From NCBI RefSeq assembly GCF_003851885.1, contig NZ_BHZE01000011.1, forward strand, positions 1 to 64,000: a stretch of DNA of 64,000 bases. The letters run 5' to 3'. This document shows, piece by piece, positions 18,487-27,352 of the stretch. This DNA comes from Thermaurantimonas aggregans (GTDB taxonomy: Bacteria; Bacteroidota; Bacteroidia; Flavobacteriales; Schleiferiaceae). Below the pieces are notes generated by a model, which worked only from the letters and a program-made list of their open reading frames with translations, had not been told where the DNA came from and did no database searches. The translations under genes were made by a program, and so were the position numbers. The stretch's first letter is position 1. Each line of letters starts with the position of its first letter.

Positions 18487-19428
18487 TTACTGTGCTGACT
18501 GATTAGCTTGGTCGGTGGATGGTGTTTCAGTCTCTTCGTATAATGTTCCTTGTGGTTCTTTTGGATTGGCGGGTGTGGTTCCTCTGAGCGATTTTACATA
18601 GCTTGCCACATCCTGCATTTGAGCGGGTGACAGCATGTCTTTCCAAGCGAGCATACCTTTTTCCAGTACACCGTATTTGATTACTTTGAAAATATCCTGT
18701 ATGCTACCGCCATGGATGTAGTAATCGTCTGTAAGATTCGGACCTACCAATCCACCGCCATCGGAGGCATGGCATGAGGCGCAGTTTTGTTCGAAGATCT
18801 TCTTACCAGCTGCCAAGTTGGCCTCAGCAGTAAGGAATTGTACGTTGTTTTCGTCGATGAGGTTGGCAGCAGTTTTTAGGTACTCTTCTTTCTGTTTCTC
18901 AGCTAAGGCAAGTTCTCTCTCGAGCTCTTCGACACTTGATGGGCCAGTGCCAAGTACGTGGAAATGGATCAGATAAATAACAGAGTAAATGATGGTAAAG
19001 TAGAAGCCCCATACCCACCAGGGTGGCAAAGAGTTATCAAGCTCCTTGATGCCGTCGTAGTCGTGATCGAGCATTATGTCGGCCTCTTTTTCGATAGGCT
19101 TAGCCTTAGTAAGCGCATGCATAATGCGCTGATAGAGGGAGGGTTTTACAGCTTCTTCAGCTTCTTCTGTTTCAGCTGCCACTGTCGGAGCTGCAGATGC
19201 TGCCACAGCCTTCTTCTGAGCTACCATCAGTTCTTTGATGGCGTTAAATGCGTTATTGACAGTGACGAGCGTAACAATCAGAAGAACAAAGGTGATGAAA
19301 AACATCCAGAAGAAGACATCGTTGAGAAGCCCATACCAGTCGAAGCCTGAAGAAGCAGCCGGCTGCTGGTCTTGAGCCATTAAGGCCACACCGGCTAAAG
19401 AAAATAGGAGGGTTGATACTTTTTTCAT
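18487..19428 (-). CDS. ccoP: cbb3-type cytochrome c oxidase subunit III
   Basis: A 313-residue membrane-anchored cytochrome c. It starts with a signal-like segment, has a hydrophobic helix at about 35-55, the CcoP N-terminal domain with HDYDGIKELDNSLPPWWVWGFYF leading into a second helix, and a single C-terminal cytochrome c domain with the heme site CASCH and a distal Met in KGMLAW. Proteobacterial CcoP has two such heme sites; only one CxxCH is present here. The ATG at 19428 lies four bases after the ccoQ stop; an upstream ATG at 19464 would overlap ccoQ by 32 bases. It passes electrons from donor cytochromes to the catalytic CcoNO subunit. Confidence 0.92.
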   Translation of the reverse strand: MKKVSTLLFSLAGVALMAQDQQPAASSGFDWYGLLNDVFFWMFFITFVLLIVTLVTVNNAFNAIKELMVAQKKAVAASAAPTVAAETEEAEEAVKPSLYQRIMHALTKAKPIEKEADIMLDHDYDGIKELDNSLPPWWVWGFYFTIIYSVIYLIHFHVLGTGPSSVEELERELALAEKQKEEYLKTAANLIDENNVQFLTAEANLAAGKKIFEQNCASCHASDGGGLVGPNLTDDYYIHGGSIQDIFKVIKYGVLEKGMLAWKDMLSPAQMQDVASYVKSLRGTTPANPKEPQGTLYEETETPSTDQANQSAQ

Positions 19429-19432
19429 ACGA

Positions 19433-19624
19433 TTAGTTTTGAGGGTTTGAATTTGGGTCATCATTCAGAGGCATCTGGCTGAGCTGTTTCATGGTGTTTT
19501 TATCGGCCAGGAAGGTTTTGATCAGTATGGCGATAAAAACCGACCCAAACAGTATTAAAGAGATGATAGGATAGATATCCACATTATCGATGGTGGCCAG
19601 ATGATGTTTTACAAACTTGAGCAT
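19433..19624 (-). CDS. ccoQ: cbb3 oxidase small subunit CcoQ/FixQ
   Basis: A 63-residue protein with one membrane helix (about residues 17-38) and a polar C-terminal tail, in the position between ccoNO and ccoP where CcoQ is expected. CcoQ stabilises the assembled oxidase. The sequence itself is too short for a motif-based call, so the identification rests on size, topology and gene order. It starts six bases after the ccoNO stop. Confidence 0.85.
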   Translation of the reverse strand: MLKFVKHHLATIDNVDIYPIISLILFGSVFIAILIKTFLADKNTMKQLSQMPLNDDPNSNPQN

Positions 19625-19630
19625 GGCTAC

Positions 19631-21775
19631 TTATTTTTGAGCTGTTTGGTTTTTCACCTTAATATCAGTACCCAGACGCTGTAGATAAGCTATGAGCGCG
19701 ATGATTTCTTCGTTGGGTTTTACGCTGATGTTGGGGTCTTTATTCAACTCGTCAGCGATCATTTGGGCTTGAACCTCCAGATCGATCAAAGCATTGTCAA
19801 TTTGCTCTTGTGTATAGGGCACGCCCAATTTGGCGAGTTGCTTCATTTTCTTTTGGGTGTAAGCTGTATTAAGGGTTGCGTCATTCTTATCGGTAGTGAA
19901 GAGCCATGGATAGCGCGGCATGATGGAGCCTGGGCTCATGGAGGTAGGATCCCACATGTGGTTGTAGTGCCAGCTGTGCGGATACTTACCACCCACGCGG
20001 TGTAAGTCGGGTCCGGTGCGCTTGCTGCCCCACAAGAAGGGGAAGTCATACACATACTCACCAGCTTTAGAGTACTCTCCATATCGGGCTATCTCACTGC
20101 GGAACGGACGTACGAGCTGAGAGTGGCATGCATTGCAACCCTCGCGGATGTAGATGTCGCGACCTTCGAGTTCCAGAGGTGTATAGGGCTTTACAGAGGC
20201 AATTTTTGGAATATTGCTGTCCACCATTAAAGTTGGTACGATTTCAACAACTCCACCAATCAGAACAGCAATGAAAACCAGTACAGTGAAGAGAACGGGC
20301 TTTCTTTCGAGAGCACGGTGGAAGGATTCATGACCATGTGCACCATGCGCAGCCAATGCTGGTGCTTCAGCTGGTTCTTCAGCCAAAAGCTTACCCTTCA
20401 GCATTGTTTTGGCAAGGTTGTAGGTCATCATAATGATACCGGTCACATACAGCAGTCCACCGAAGGCACGTAGGGCGTACATTGGGATGATTTGTGTCAC
20501 TGTTTCGAGGAAGTTGCCATACACCAATGTACCATCGGGGTTAAACTGCTTCCACATCAAGCTCTGAGTAAATCCGCTGATGTACATCGGCAGTGCCCAG
20601 AAGAGGATACCGATGGTACCTATCCAGAAATGGATATTAGCTAACTTATCAGAGTAAAGCTTTGTCTGATAGAGTCTTGGAGTAAGCCAGTAAAACATTC
20701 CAAAAGCTAAGAACCCATTCCAGCCCAGAGCACCAATGTGAACGTGGGCAGGCACCCAGTCAGTGAAGTGTGCTATGGCATTTACGCTCTTAGTTGAGAG
20801 CATTGGACCTTCGAAGGTAGCCATACCATAAGCTGTAACGGCTACAACGAAGAACTTCAGTACAGCACTTTCACGCACCTTGTCCCAAGCTCCGCGCAAG
20901 GTGAGCAGACCGTTGATCATACCACCCCAAGATGGTGCGATCAGCATCACTGAGAATACAGTACCCAGTGACTGAGCCCAGTCAGGCAAAGCGGAGTAGA
21001 GCAGGTGGTGCGGACCAGCCCAGATATATATGAAAATAAGCGCCCAGAAATGTATGATTGAGAGTTTATAAGAATACACCGGGCGATTTGCTGCTTTTGG
21101 CAGATAATAATACATCAAACCCAAAATCGGTGTAGTAAGGAAAAACGCCACAGCATTGTGACCATACCACCACTGTACCAATGCGTCTTGTACGCCAGAG
21201 TAAATAGAATAGCTCTTCAGTGCATGAACAGGAATTTCAAGATTATTAAAAATGTGTAATAGTGCTACAGTTACGAAAGTGGCGATGTAAAACCAAATAG
21301 CAACGTAAAGGTGGCGTTCTCTGCGGATCAGGATGGTCCAAATCATATTAACACCAAAGGCTACCCACACGATGGCAATGGCTATGTCGATGGGCCATTC
21401 CAGCTCAGCGTATTCCTTGCTCGATGTGTAACCAAGCGGCAGGGTGATGGCAGCAGCTAAAATGATTAATTGCCAGCCCCAAAAATGAAAACGGCTGAGA
21501 AAATCGCTTGCCATGCGTGTTTTGAGCAATCGCTGAAGCGAATAATAAATACCAGCAAACATCGCATTGCCCACAAAAGCGAAGATCACAGCATTTGTGT
21601 GCAATGCCCTGATGCGGCCGAAGGTAAGGAACGATGTGTCAAAATTTAGCGCAGGGAAAACTAGTTGAAGCGCCACTGTTAGGCCCACCAGCATTCCAAT
21701 GATTCCAAACACAATGGCCGCAAGCATGAAGTCCTTGACCGTCCGGTTGTCGTAGTTAAACTTCTCCATTTCCAT
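19631..21775 (-). CDS. ccoN: Fused cbb3 oxidase subunits I and II (CcoN-CcoO)
   Basis: A 714-residue fusion. Residues 1 to about 470 are the heme-copper catalytic subunit with about twelve helices; candidate heme and CuB ligands are His in RALHTNAV, WYGHNAVAFF, GPHHLLYS and VPAHVHIGALG. After a His/Ala-rich linker (AHGAHGHESFH) and another helix comes the CcoO part with one heme c site CNACH near residue 547-551, then QLVRPFRSEIARYGEYSKAGE and a distal Met near SMSPGSIMPRYPW. This fusion is usual in Bacteroidota, while proteobacteria have two genes. It reduces O2 with high affinity and pumps protons. Gene order is ccoS-ccoNO-ccoQ-ccoP; ccoG, ccoH and ccoI are absent from the window. Confidence 0.95.
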   Translation of the reverse strand: MEMEKFNYDNRTVKDFMLAAIVFGIIGMLVGLTVALQLVFPALNFDTSFLTFGRIRALHTNAVIFAFVGNAMFAGIYYSLQRLLKTRMASDFLSRFHFWGWQLIILAAAITLPLGYTSSKEYAELEWPIDIAIAIVWVAFGVNMIWTILIRRERHLYVAIWFYIATFVTVALLHIFNNLEIPVHALKSYSIYSGVQDALVQWWYGHNAVAFFLTTPILGLMYYYLPKAANRPVYSYKLSIIHFWALIFIYIWAGPHHLLYSALPDWAQSLGTVFSVMLIAPSWGGMINGLLTLRGAWDKVRESAVLKFFVVAVTAYGMATFEGPMLSTKSVNAIAHFTDWVPAHVHIGALGWNGFLAFGMFYWLTPRLYQTKLYSDKLANIHFWIGTIGILFWALPMYISGFTQSLMWKQFNPDGTLVYGNFLETVTQIIPMYALRAFGGLLYVTGIIMMTYNLAKTMLKGKLLAEEPAEAPALAAHGAHGHESFHRALERKPVLFTVLVFIAVLIGGVVEIVPTLMVDSNIPKIASVKPYTPLELEGRDIYIREGCNACHSQLVRPFRSEIARYGEYSKAGEYVYDFPFLWGSKRTGPDLHRVGGKYPHSWHYNHMWDPTSMSPGSIMPRYPWLFTTDKNDATLNTAYTQKKMKQLAKLGVPYTQEQIDNALIDLEVQAQMIADELNKDPNISVKPNEEIIALIAYLQRLGTDIKVKNQTAQK

Positions 21776-21798
21776 AGTCTAGAGGGTATTAGTTGTTG

Positions 21799-21987
21799 TT
21801 ATTTTTGGGGTTGTTTGTTTTCATGTTCAGCTGTTTCTGGTGTTCTCACTTCATTGTCAAAAAGCATCCGAATGGCAGGGGTTACGTCGTCGTCGTACTG
21901 ACCCGAGTTTACACTCCATACAAAGGCGATGAGAAAGCCTGAGGCGATTATTACGCTGATAAAAATTAACAGGTAGATGATTTCCAT
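21799..21987 (-). CDS. ccoS: cbb3 oxidase maturation protein CcoS
   Basis: A 62-residue protein with one N-terminal membrane helix (MEIIYLLIFISVIIASGFLIAFVW) followed by the CcoS-type sequence SVNSGQYDDDVTPAIRMLFD. CcoS is needed for heme and copper insertion into the catalytic subunit. The start ATG at 21987 is preferred over one at 22011, which adds eight residues before the helix. It is the first gene of the oxidase operon and ends 23 bases before ccoNO. Confidence 0.92.
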   Translation of the reverse strand: MEIIYLLIFISVIIASGFLIAFVWSVNSGQYDDDVTPAIRMLFDNEVRTPETAEHENKQPQK

Positions 21988-22007
21988 AAGATCTTCAGGA
22001 TTTGATA

Positions 22008-22073
22008 GCAAAAGTGGAAGTCGCTTTTATTTCTATGTATGACTGCCCTCAAGTCATTTAGTGATTTTTGTCA
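22008..22073 (-). promoter_or_regulatory. Likely control region of the cbb3 operon with two dyads
   Basis: On the minus strand CACTTTTG (22015-22008) is one mismatch from TAnnTTTG. Upstream lie TGACT-N7-AGTCA (22040-22056) and TGA-N6-TCA (22062-22073). The second has the half-site spacing of CRP/FNR-family sites. An oxygen-responsive activator would make sense for this operon, but the match is weak. Confidence 0.35.
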
Positions 22074-22128
22074 TACAAAAGGACTTCGTCAATAAGCCAG
22101 AGTGTAAGGCACGTTAATTGAATAGTGA

Positions 22129-23028
22129 ATGGCAATGAAAAAGATTAATACAATTCTTTGGATTACTATTTATATCAAATTTTTGATTTCTAGCCTCCCA
22201 GCACAAGTTGTTACTAGCGAAGAATCTGATTTAGACCAGCTTGAAGACCGCATCATCGACAGTACGTACATTGCAGAATACGAAACTTTTCAGGGAAAAC
22301 CGAAGGTGTTGCACGCCGAACCTCTCTTTATCGACTTAATTCGCGACCTAGGTGCACGAAAAGGGGAGGCTGAATGGAATGTGGGATTGGGTCTTTTTAA
22401 TAAAAAAAATTATGATGAAATTCTCTTTTTTGTTGAATATGAATGGGCTGTGATCGATCGTCTGGGTCTTGAAATCGAAATTCCGGTAAACTTTTTCAGT
22501 CCTCATTTGGGGGCAAATCCGAATGAAAGGCCGCAGAACCAAATCGAGAGCATAAAACTAGCAGCTCAATGGACTTTTTATGTTAACACTCACACCGCTA
22601 CCTCTCTTGCTCTTGGTTACTTAAACGAGACATTCTTCTCGCCTTTAAATACCCTCAAAAGACGCGTCTTTGCTGAAAATAAATACAATCCTTTTTTGAT
22701 CGCAGCTAAACGATGGGGCAACAACTGGCATTCACTAGTCTATGCCGGGCCTCAGATTTTTCACTCGTTTAATGGGCTTCCATCCCACTCTCAAATTGAA
22801 TGGAATTCTAATGTTCACTACATGTTGCCAGGTACGCGCAATTTCATCGGCCTTGAAGTAAATAAATATTTAACGCGAAACGATTTTTTTGCAGTCTTTA
22901 GGCCTCAAATGCGCCTTCAGATCAAAGACAATTTTCTTATAGGTATTGTAACCGGAATTCCTATTTCGTACACCTATCAAAACCTCAGTACATTTTTCCG
23001 AATTATTTGGGAACCAAGCCATATCTGA
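22129..23028 (+). CDS. HAEPLYID-type protein of unknown function
   Basis: A 299-residue secreted protein with an N-terminal signal peptide (cleavage probably after SLPAQ). It carries the conserved motif HAEPLFIDLIRDLGARKGEAEWNVG at about residues 64-88, after which this Bacteroidota family is named. The rest alternates short amphipathic strands (LFFVEYEWAVIDRLGLEIEIPV, LAAQWTFYV, ATSLALGYL), consistent with a small outer-membrane barrel. The second in-frame ATG (MKK) is an equally good start. It is divergent from the cbb3 operon across about 140 bases and has no obvious partner. Its molecular role is unknown to me. Confidence 0.75.
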   Translation: MAMKKINTILWITIYIKFLISSLPAQVVTSEESDLDQLEDRIIDSTYIAEYETFQGKPKVLHAEPLFIDLIRDLGARKGEAEWNVGLGLFNKKNYDEILFFVEYEWAVIDRLGLEIEIPVNFFSPHLGANPNERPQNQIESIKLAAQWTFYVNTHTATSLALGYLNETFFSPLNTLKRRVFAENKYNPFLIAAKRWGNNWHSLVYAGPQIFHSFNGLPSHSQIEWNSNVHYMLPGTRNFIGLEVNKYLTRNDFFAVFRPQMRLQIKDNFLIGIVTGIPISYTYQNLSTFFRIIWEPSHI

Positions 23029-23087
23029 AAATTATTGAATTTGAACGGATTCTCACGGTACAAAAGCACACTAATTCTTTTAATTTT

Positions 23088-23630
23088 TCATTTAACCAAT
23101 ATTTTGCAATGATCCACGATTTCACTCATATAATCAGCTATAAAACTCAACTTTTTTTCTATGGAAAGAAATCCAGGAATCTTAGGGTCAACCACTATTT
23201 TTTTAACTATGCTATAATTTTCAGATAATCGAATAAGTTCTTCACCACCGTAGATTAAATCCTCAAAAACTTTTTGAGCATATAGCTGAACGCCGGGGTT
23301 GGAAATACTGACTGGAATAAATTTTTTATACAAAATTTCTTTCTGTTTTTTTCTTTGTAAGTAGGCATACGAAAGGGTATCTAATGGTATTCTCAAGAAG
23401 TTCGGCAGCAAGATACCTTTCGAGGAATTTTCAACCGATTTCATCACTTCCATCTGATGGTAAAGAATCAGATTAACGTGTTCAATGTACTCTAAGGAAT
23501 TCCAGCCTCTTTGATCCTTATTTTTTAATTGATCCTCTTCGTGATAATAAAAAAAATTTTGTGCTGAGATTAGGCACTTTTGTATGCTTTTTATTGCCCC
23601 TTGTACTTCTGCATTACTCACTTTATTCAT
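23088..23630 (-). CDS. DinB-like four-helix protein (tentative)
   Basis: A 180-residue, mostly helical protein. The N-terminal half has the pattern WNSLEYIEHVN, like the W-S-x-x-E-H-x-x-H-L region of DinB/YfiT proteins, which hold a metal between histidines; the C-terminal end carries FIADYMSEIVDHC. If this is the family, some expected metal-ligand histidines are replaced. It overlaps the sulfotransferase gene by eight bases, so it is cotranscribed with it and is the last gene of the cluster. Function in the cluster is unknown. Confidence 0.5.
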   Translation of the reverse strand: MNKVSNAEVQGAIKSIQKCLISAQNFFYYHEEDQLKNKDQRGWNSLEYIEHVNLILYHQMEVMKSVENSSKGILLPNFLRIPLDTLSYAYLQRKKQKEILYKKFIPVSISNPGVQLYAQKVFEDLIYGGEELIRLSENYSIVKKIVVDPKIPGFLSIEKKLSFIADYMSEIVDHCKILVK

Positions 23631-24381
23631 TGTAAAATTTTTTCATCCAAATATTTTGTCTTACATCTTTAGGATAACATTCATTCTGCTCACTTGGTTT
23701 TAATGCCAAATGATCGATGTGTTTTTTTAAAGAGACCTTCAAAAAATTTTCTAATCGGCTTATTTCCTCTTGATTTTTTTGAATCAAATCTTCGTACTTT
23801 ATGTGGTGAATATTCGAATATGTGTACGAAAGTGCTTGTGTGATGTAGGTGTTCCAAAGGCTAAATCCTGCAATAGGTTCGTCAAATTCAGCTTTATAAA
23901 CTTCACCAGATTTTTGATTTCGCTTTTGTAGGGAGAGTGCAACATCCCATCCGTTACGAATAAGGTGTATCACCTTCGCTTGTGGAAACTGATTTAACCA
24001 GTAGGGGAGAGTGAAGGTGTTTCGAGGGTCTTTCCAGCCCCAGCGCCTATTAATCAGCTTGTAAAAGATGTATTTGCCGTTGCCTTTCAGATCAAAATGA
24101 ATTTTAAAAAGTTCTTCAGAAGACCATTTATCAAAATGTTCAAAAGCAGGTACAACAGGCTTGTTCCAGTCGCCACCGGACTGCCACATTGCGCGCTGAT
24201 TGATGCTCAAAAAGTGAAATGCCTCAAAATTGTGATCGCGCTTCACCCCCATATGAATACCAGCTCTGTGTAAGACCTCAGCCAAAAAGGACGTACCCGA
24301 TCTATGCATGCCCATAATGATGACCGGCCTGTATAACTCAGGATGGAGAGGATCGAGCAATTGGGCAATGTGTCTTAACAT
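23623..24381 (-). CDS. PAPS-dependent sulfotransferase family protein
   Basis: A 252-residue cytoplasmic protein. The 5'-phosphosulfate loop MGMHRSGTSFLAEVL (about residues 23-37) and the 3'-phosphate motif LIRNGWDVALSLQKR (about 137-151) are clear, and a TRP-like WGWKDPRNT region lies between. Such enzymes transfer sulfate from PAPS to a hydroxyl of a glycan or small molecule. The gene ends eight bases into the DinB-like gene and begins 12 bases after the MBOAT gene, so it belongs to the same transcript. The acceptor is unknown; PAPS-making genes are not in the window. Confidence 0.88.
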   Translation of the reverse strand: MLRHIAQLLDPLHPELYRPVIIMGMHRSGTSFLAEVLHRAGIHMGVKRDHNFEAFHFLSINQRAMWQSGGDWNKPVVPAFEHFDKWSSEELFKIHFDLKGNGKYIFYKLINRRWGWKDPRNTFTLPYWLNQFPQAKVIHLIRNGWDVALSLQKRNQKSGEVYKAEFDEPIAGFSLWNTYITQALSYTYSNIHHIKYEDLIQKNQEEISRLENFLKVSLKKHIDHLALKPSEQNECYPKDVRQNIWMKKFYNE

Positions 24382-24393
24382 GAAGAGCGGCAG

Positions 24394-26052
24394 CTAAAAA
24401 GCAAAGTAAATAAATGGCGTGAGGTCAGCTGAAACTGCTTGATAAACAAGAAATACCGCAAGCACAAAACTGCTCAGCTGCACGGGTCTGGGAGCCTGAC
24501 AGAACCACTTGCGGTAAGAAATCTTCCAACGCTCTGGCAACCAATGCAATACAAATCCGATACCCATAAGCCAAAAAACACTGGAGTAGCCAGAAAGCAC
24601 CTGTGGAGCCACTGACCAATCAAAGTGATATGCTATCTGACGCAGCATGGCGATGGCTTTTTCCCAGTCTTCACCTCTGAACCAAGTGCGCGTAAAGGTG
24701 ATGAAATTAAAGGTAATAAAAATTCCCAGAAATTTCACCAAAGGATGGTTCGGGTTTTTCCAAGGTCGAATTTTTTTCCATTGTTTAAAAATTACCAAAC
24801 CTAATCCATTAAGCCCCCCCCACGTCACAAAATTCCAACTGGCGCCATGCCACAAGCCGCCAAGCAGCATGGTCATCATCAGGTTAATGTTGGTATCCAC
24901 TTCTTTTTTGAAAGGTGGATACAATTTTCCAATGAGCCAAACCAGTAGCGCGAGGGCAGCAAAACCAACAAAAATCCAAAGACTTTTTGCTAAAAAACTG
25001 ATAAAGACCAATATACTAAACATTGAAAAGTAACTGAAAAACGACCCTGTGCGATTGCCGCCCATCGGAATGTACAAGTAATCTTTCAGCCAACTCGATA
25101 AGCTCATGTGCCATCGCTTCCAAAACTCACCGACATTTTTGGACTTGTATGGAGACCAGAAATTTTGCGGCAAGTAAAAGCCCATCAATAGTGCCACACC
25201 AATTGCAATATCGGTATAACCCGAAAAGTCAGCATACACCTGTAATGTATATCCATAAAGTGCCAATAAATTCTCAAAACCGCCCCAACGCTCCGGATCA
25301 GCAAATACCCGATCAATGAAATTAACAGCTATATAATCGGCCAACACAATTTTTTTCACCAATCCGTTGATGATCCAAAAGATTCCCAATCCAAACTCTT
25401 CGCGAGTGATGGTGTAGGGCTTGTAGAGCTGAGGGATGAACTCTGAAGCCCGCACAATAGGGCCTGCCACCAGCTGTGGAAAGAAGCTTACATAGAAGCC
25501 AAAATCTAATAAATTTTTTACCGGTCTGATTTGATTGCGATATATATCTACGGAGTAACTAATCGTCTGAAACGTGTAAAAAGAAATACCTACCGGAAGT
25601 AAAATTTTATCTACCCTAAAGCCTGTGCCAAAGATGGAATTACTAAATTGAGCAAAGTGATTAATAACCTCATATTTAGTATTGAATAAGGCGTTGAAAT
25701 TTTCCGTAAAAAAGTAGGCGTATTTAAAATAAGCTAATACCGAAAGATTCAAGAAAACACTTAAACCTACCCATACTTTCTTAAGCGTTGGATGCTTAGT
25801 TTCATAAATTTTTTTGCCGATAAAAAAATCTGAAATAGTAGAAAAAAGCAGGATGAGAATACTGAGCCCTGAAGACTTGTAATAAAAGAATAAGGAAACA
25901 AAAAACAAATATGCGTTTCGCAATAATCGCTTTGGATAAACAATCGAATAAAATCCTAAAACTACTAAATAAAATCCCCAAAAAAAGAACCTTGAAAAGA
26001 TGAGTGGTTGATCGGGTTTGTAAGTAAAAATATCAATGAACCAACTCCACAT
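24394..26052 (-). CDS. MBOAT-family O-acyltransferase (AlgI/DltB-like)
   Basis: A 552-residue membrane protein with about ten to twelve helices. It contains LLPVGISFYTFQTISY, VSFFPQLVAGPIVRA and FWKRWHMSLSSWLKDYLY, the core of AlgI-type MBOATs, and the putative catalytic His in MTMLLGGLWHGASWNFV. These enzymes move an acyl (often acetyl) group across the inner membrane for transfer to an exported glycan. Its 5' end overlaps the SGNH gene upstream by 20 bases. With two SGNH proteins next to it, it resembles the AlgI-AlgJ/X or PatA-PatB pairings. Confidence 0.93.
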   Translation of the reverse strand: MWSWFIDIFTYKPDQPLIFSRFFFWGFYLVVLGFYSIVYPKRLLRNAYLFFVSLFFYYKSSGLSILILLFSTISDFFIGKKIYETKHPTLKKVWVGLSVFLNLSVLAYFKYAYFFTENFNALFNTKYEVINHFAQFSNSIFGTGFRVDKILLPVGISFYTFQTISYSVDIYRNQIRPVKNLLDFGFYVSFFPQLVAGPIVRASEFIPQLYKPYTITREEFGLGIFWIINGLVKKIVLADYIAVNFIDRVFADPERWGGFENLLALYGYTLQVYADFSGYTDIAIGVALLMGFYLPQNFWSPYKSKNVGEFWKRWHMSLSSWLKDYLYIPMGGNRTGSFFSYFSMFSILVFISFLAKSLWIFVGFAALALLVWLIGKLYPPFKKEVDTNINLMMTMLLGGLWHGASWNFVTWGGLNGLGLVIFKQWKKIRPWKNPNHPLVKFLGIFITFNFITFTRTWFRGEDWEKAIAMLRQIAYHFDWSVAPQVLSGYSSVFWLMGIGFVLHWLPERWKISYRKWFCQAPRPVQLSSFVLAVFLVYQAVSADLTPFIYFAF

Positions 26053-27352
26053 TTTTCAGTGTATTAAAAGATGTAGAACGATGTAAATGATTGGCAATTC
26101 TATTGATTATAGCTGCACTGATAGCATGGCCAAGAAGTTCATATCCCTTAGGAGTAAAGTGCACTAAATCAGCTGACATCATACCAGCTTGTCGCCAACG
26201 TTTCGATGAGCCCAGCCCACCCATGATTTCAAATACATCGATCACTCCAGCTTTGTATTTTGTGGCCAATTCATACACAGCTTCTCGAGCTAAAAGGGCG
26301 TTTTTGTTTGGATATTTTTTCTGATAATAACTGTCGGTATTTGTGAGAAAAATAAAAAAAACATCTCTATTCCCTTTTTTAAAAATGTCCATTAGCTTTT
26401 CGTAATTTGATTTAAATTGCTCTTTATCGAATTTTCCGAAAGGTACATTTGCATCGTTAATGCCAATTCCAAAAATTACAACATCAGCTCTTAAGAGGCG
26501 AACCTGACGAGCAAAATCAGGCTCTCGCAAATAGGAAGAGGTGTTGGCTCCATTCACACCAATGGCGTGATAAACTAAAGAAGGTTTATCCAAAAAAAAC
26601 TGAATGCCTTGTAATACAAATTTTTGTGCAGAATCGACATAACTTCTTAAAGCAAATTGGTTTGAAGTTGTGGCATTTTCGAGCACAAATTCCGTATATC
26701 CAACAGTTGGATTTTCCCAGGTGATTATCACATCTTCTTGTCCTGTCCATACCGGTTTCATGTACTGTGGTCCGAAAGGGTGATAGATTCTAACACGGTC
26801 GAAAAAGTATTCTCTGCTGTTAAGCGGAAAAAGTTGGACAGAAAATGTCGCCTCAGGATCGTATGTAGTGGCCGTAATACCGCATAAACCAAATTCAGCA
26901 AAGTGCCCAGGCACCGACGATCTATGGCCATGCCATTCGCCTGTAAAGGTTGTTTTGAAGTCAGCCGGATTATTGGTTTCAGCCATTTTGTACGGAAAAA
27001 TTAAACCTCTCTCTCCGAAAAATTGTGGATGAAGGTGTACTAAGTTGTTTCTAATGGTGTTTGGAAGAGTGCCTCCTTGTACATGTGAGCCGCCAATGTG
27101 AACCAGATTAATTTTTCCAACTTTTCCAAGGCTGAGCTTCTCAAGTTTTTGAACAAAAACATTGAATGAAATATTACCGCCCGGAAGGTGCAGATGTATT
27201 TTTTCCGCTTCGATGAGGGAACTTCTATGCAGTTGGCCATACATTTCGGTGATCGGTTGTGTAAGCACTAACTCTGGCCAGATGATGGCAATGATTATCA
27301 ACCAATAACTAAGGTGAAGCCGTGGCTTGTGTTTTTTCTTGATTTTTCTCAT
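26033..27352 (-). CDS. Membrane-anchored SGNH/GDSL-like hydrolase or acetyltransferase
   Basis: About 439 residues from the ATG at 27352; an earlier ATG at 27406 overlaps the upstream gene by 98 bases. A basic N terminus precedes one hydrophobic helix (LSYWLIIIAIIWPELVL), so the rest faces the periplasm. The SGNH blocks are present: nucleophile in HIGGSHVQGG, the Asn block in FGIGINDANV, and the Asp-His pair in SADLVHFTPKG. The region between carries an inserted beta-rich domain. It likely takes the acyl group delivered by the MBOAT protein and puts it on a glycan, or removes it. Confidence 0.85.
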   Translation of the reverse strand: MRKIKKKHKPRLHLSYWLIIIAIIWPELVLTQPITEMYGQLHRSSLIEAEKIHLHLPGGNISFNVFVQKLEKLSLGKVGKINLVHIGGSHVQGGTLPNTIRNNLVHLHPQFFGERGLIFPYKMAETNNPADFKTTFTGEWHGHRSSVPGHFAEFGLCGITATTYDPEATFSVQLFPLNSREYFFDRVRIYHPFGPQYMKPVWTGQEDVIITWENPTVGYTEFVLENATTSNQFALRSYVDSAQKFVLQGIQFFLDKPSLVYHAIGVNGANTSSYLREPDFARQVRLLRADVVIFGIGINDANVPFGKFDKEQFKSNYEKLMDIFKKGNRDVFFIFLTNTDSYYQKKYPNKNALLAREAVYELATKYKAGVIDVFEIMGGLGSSKRWRQAGMMSADLVHFTPKGYELLGHAISAAIINRIANHLHRSTSFNTLKNVELVH

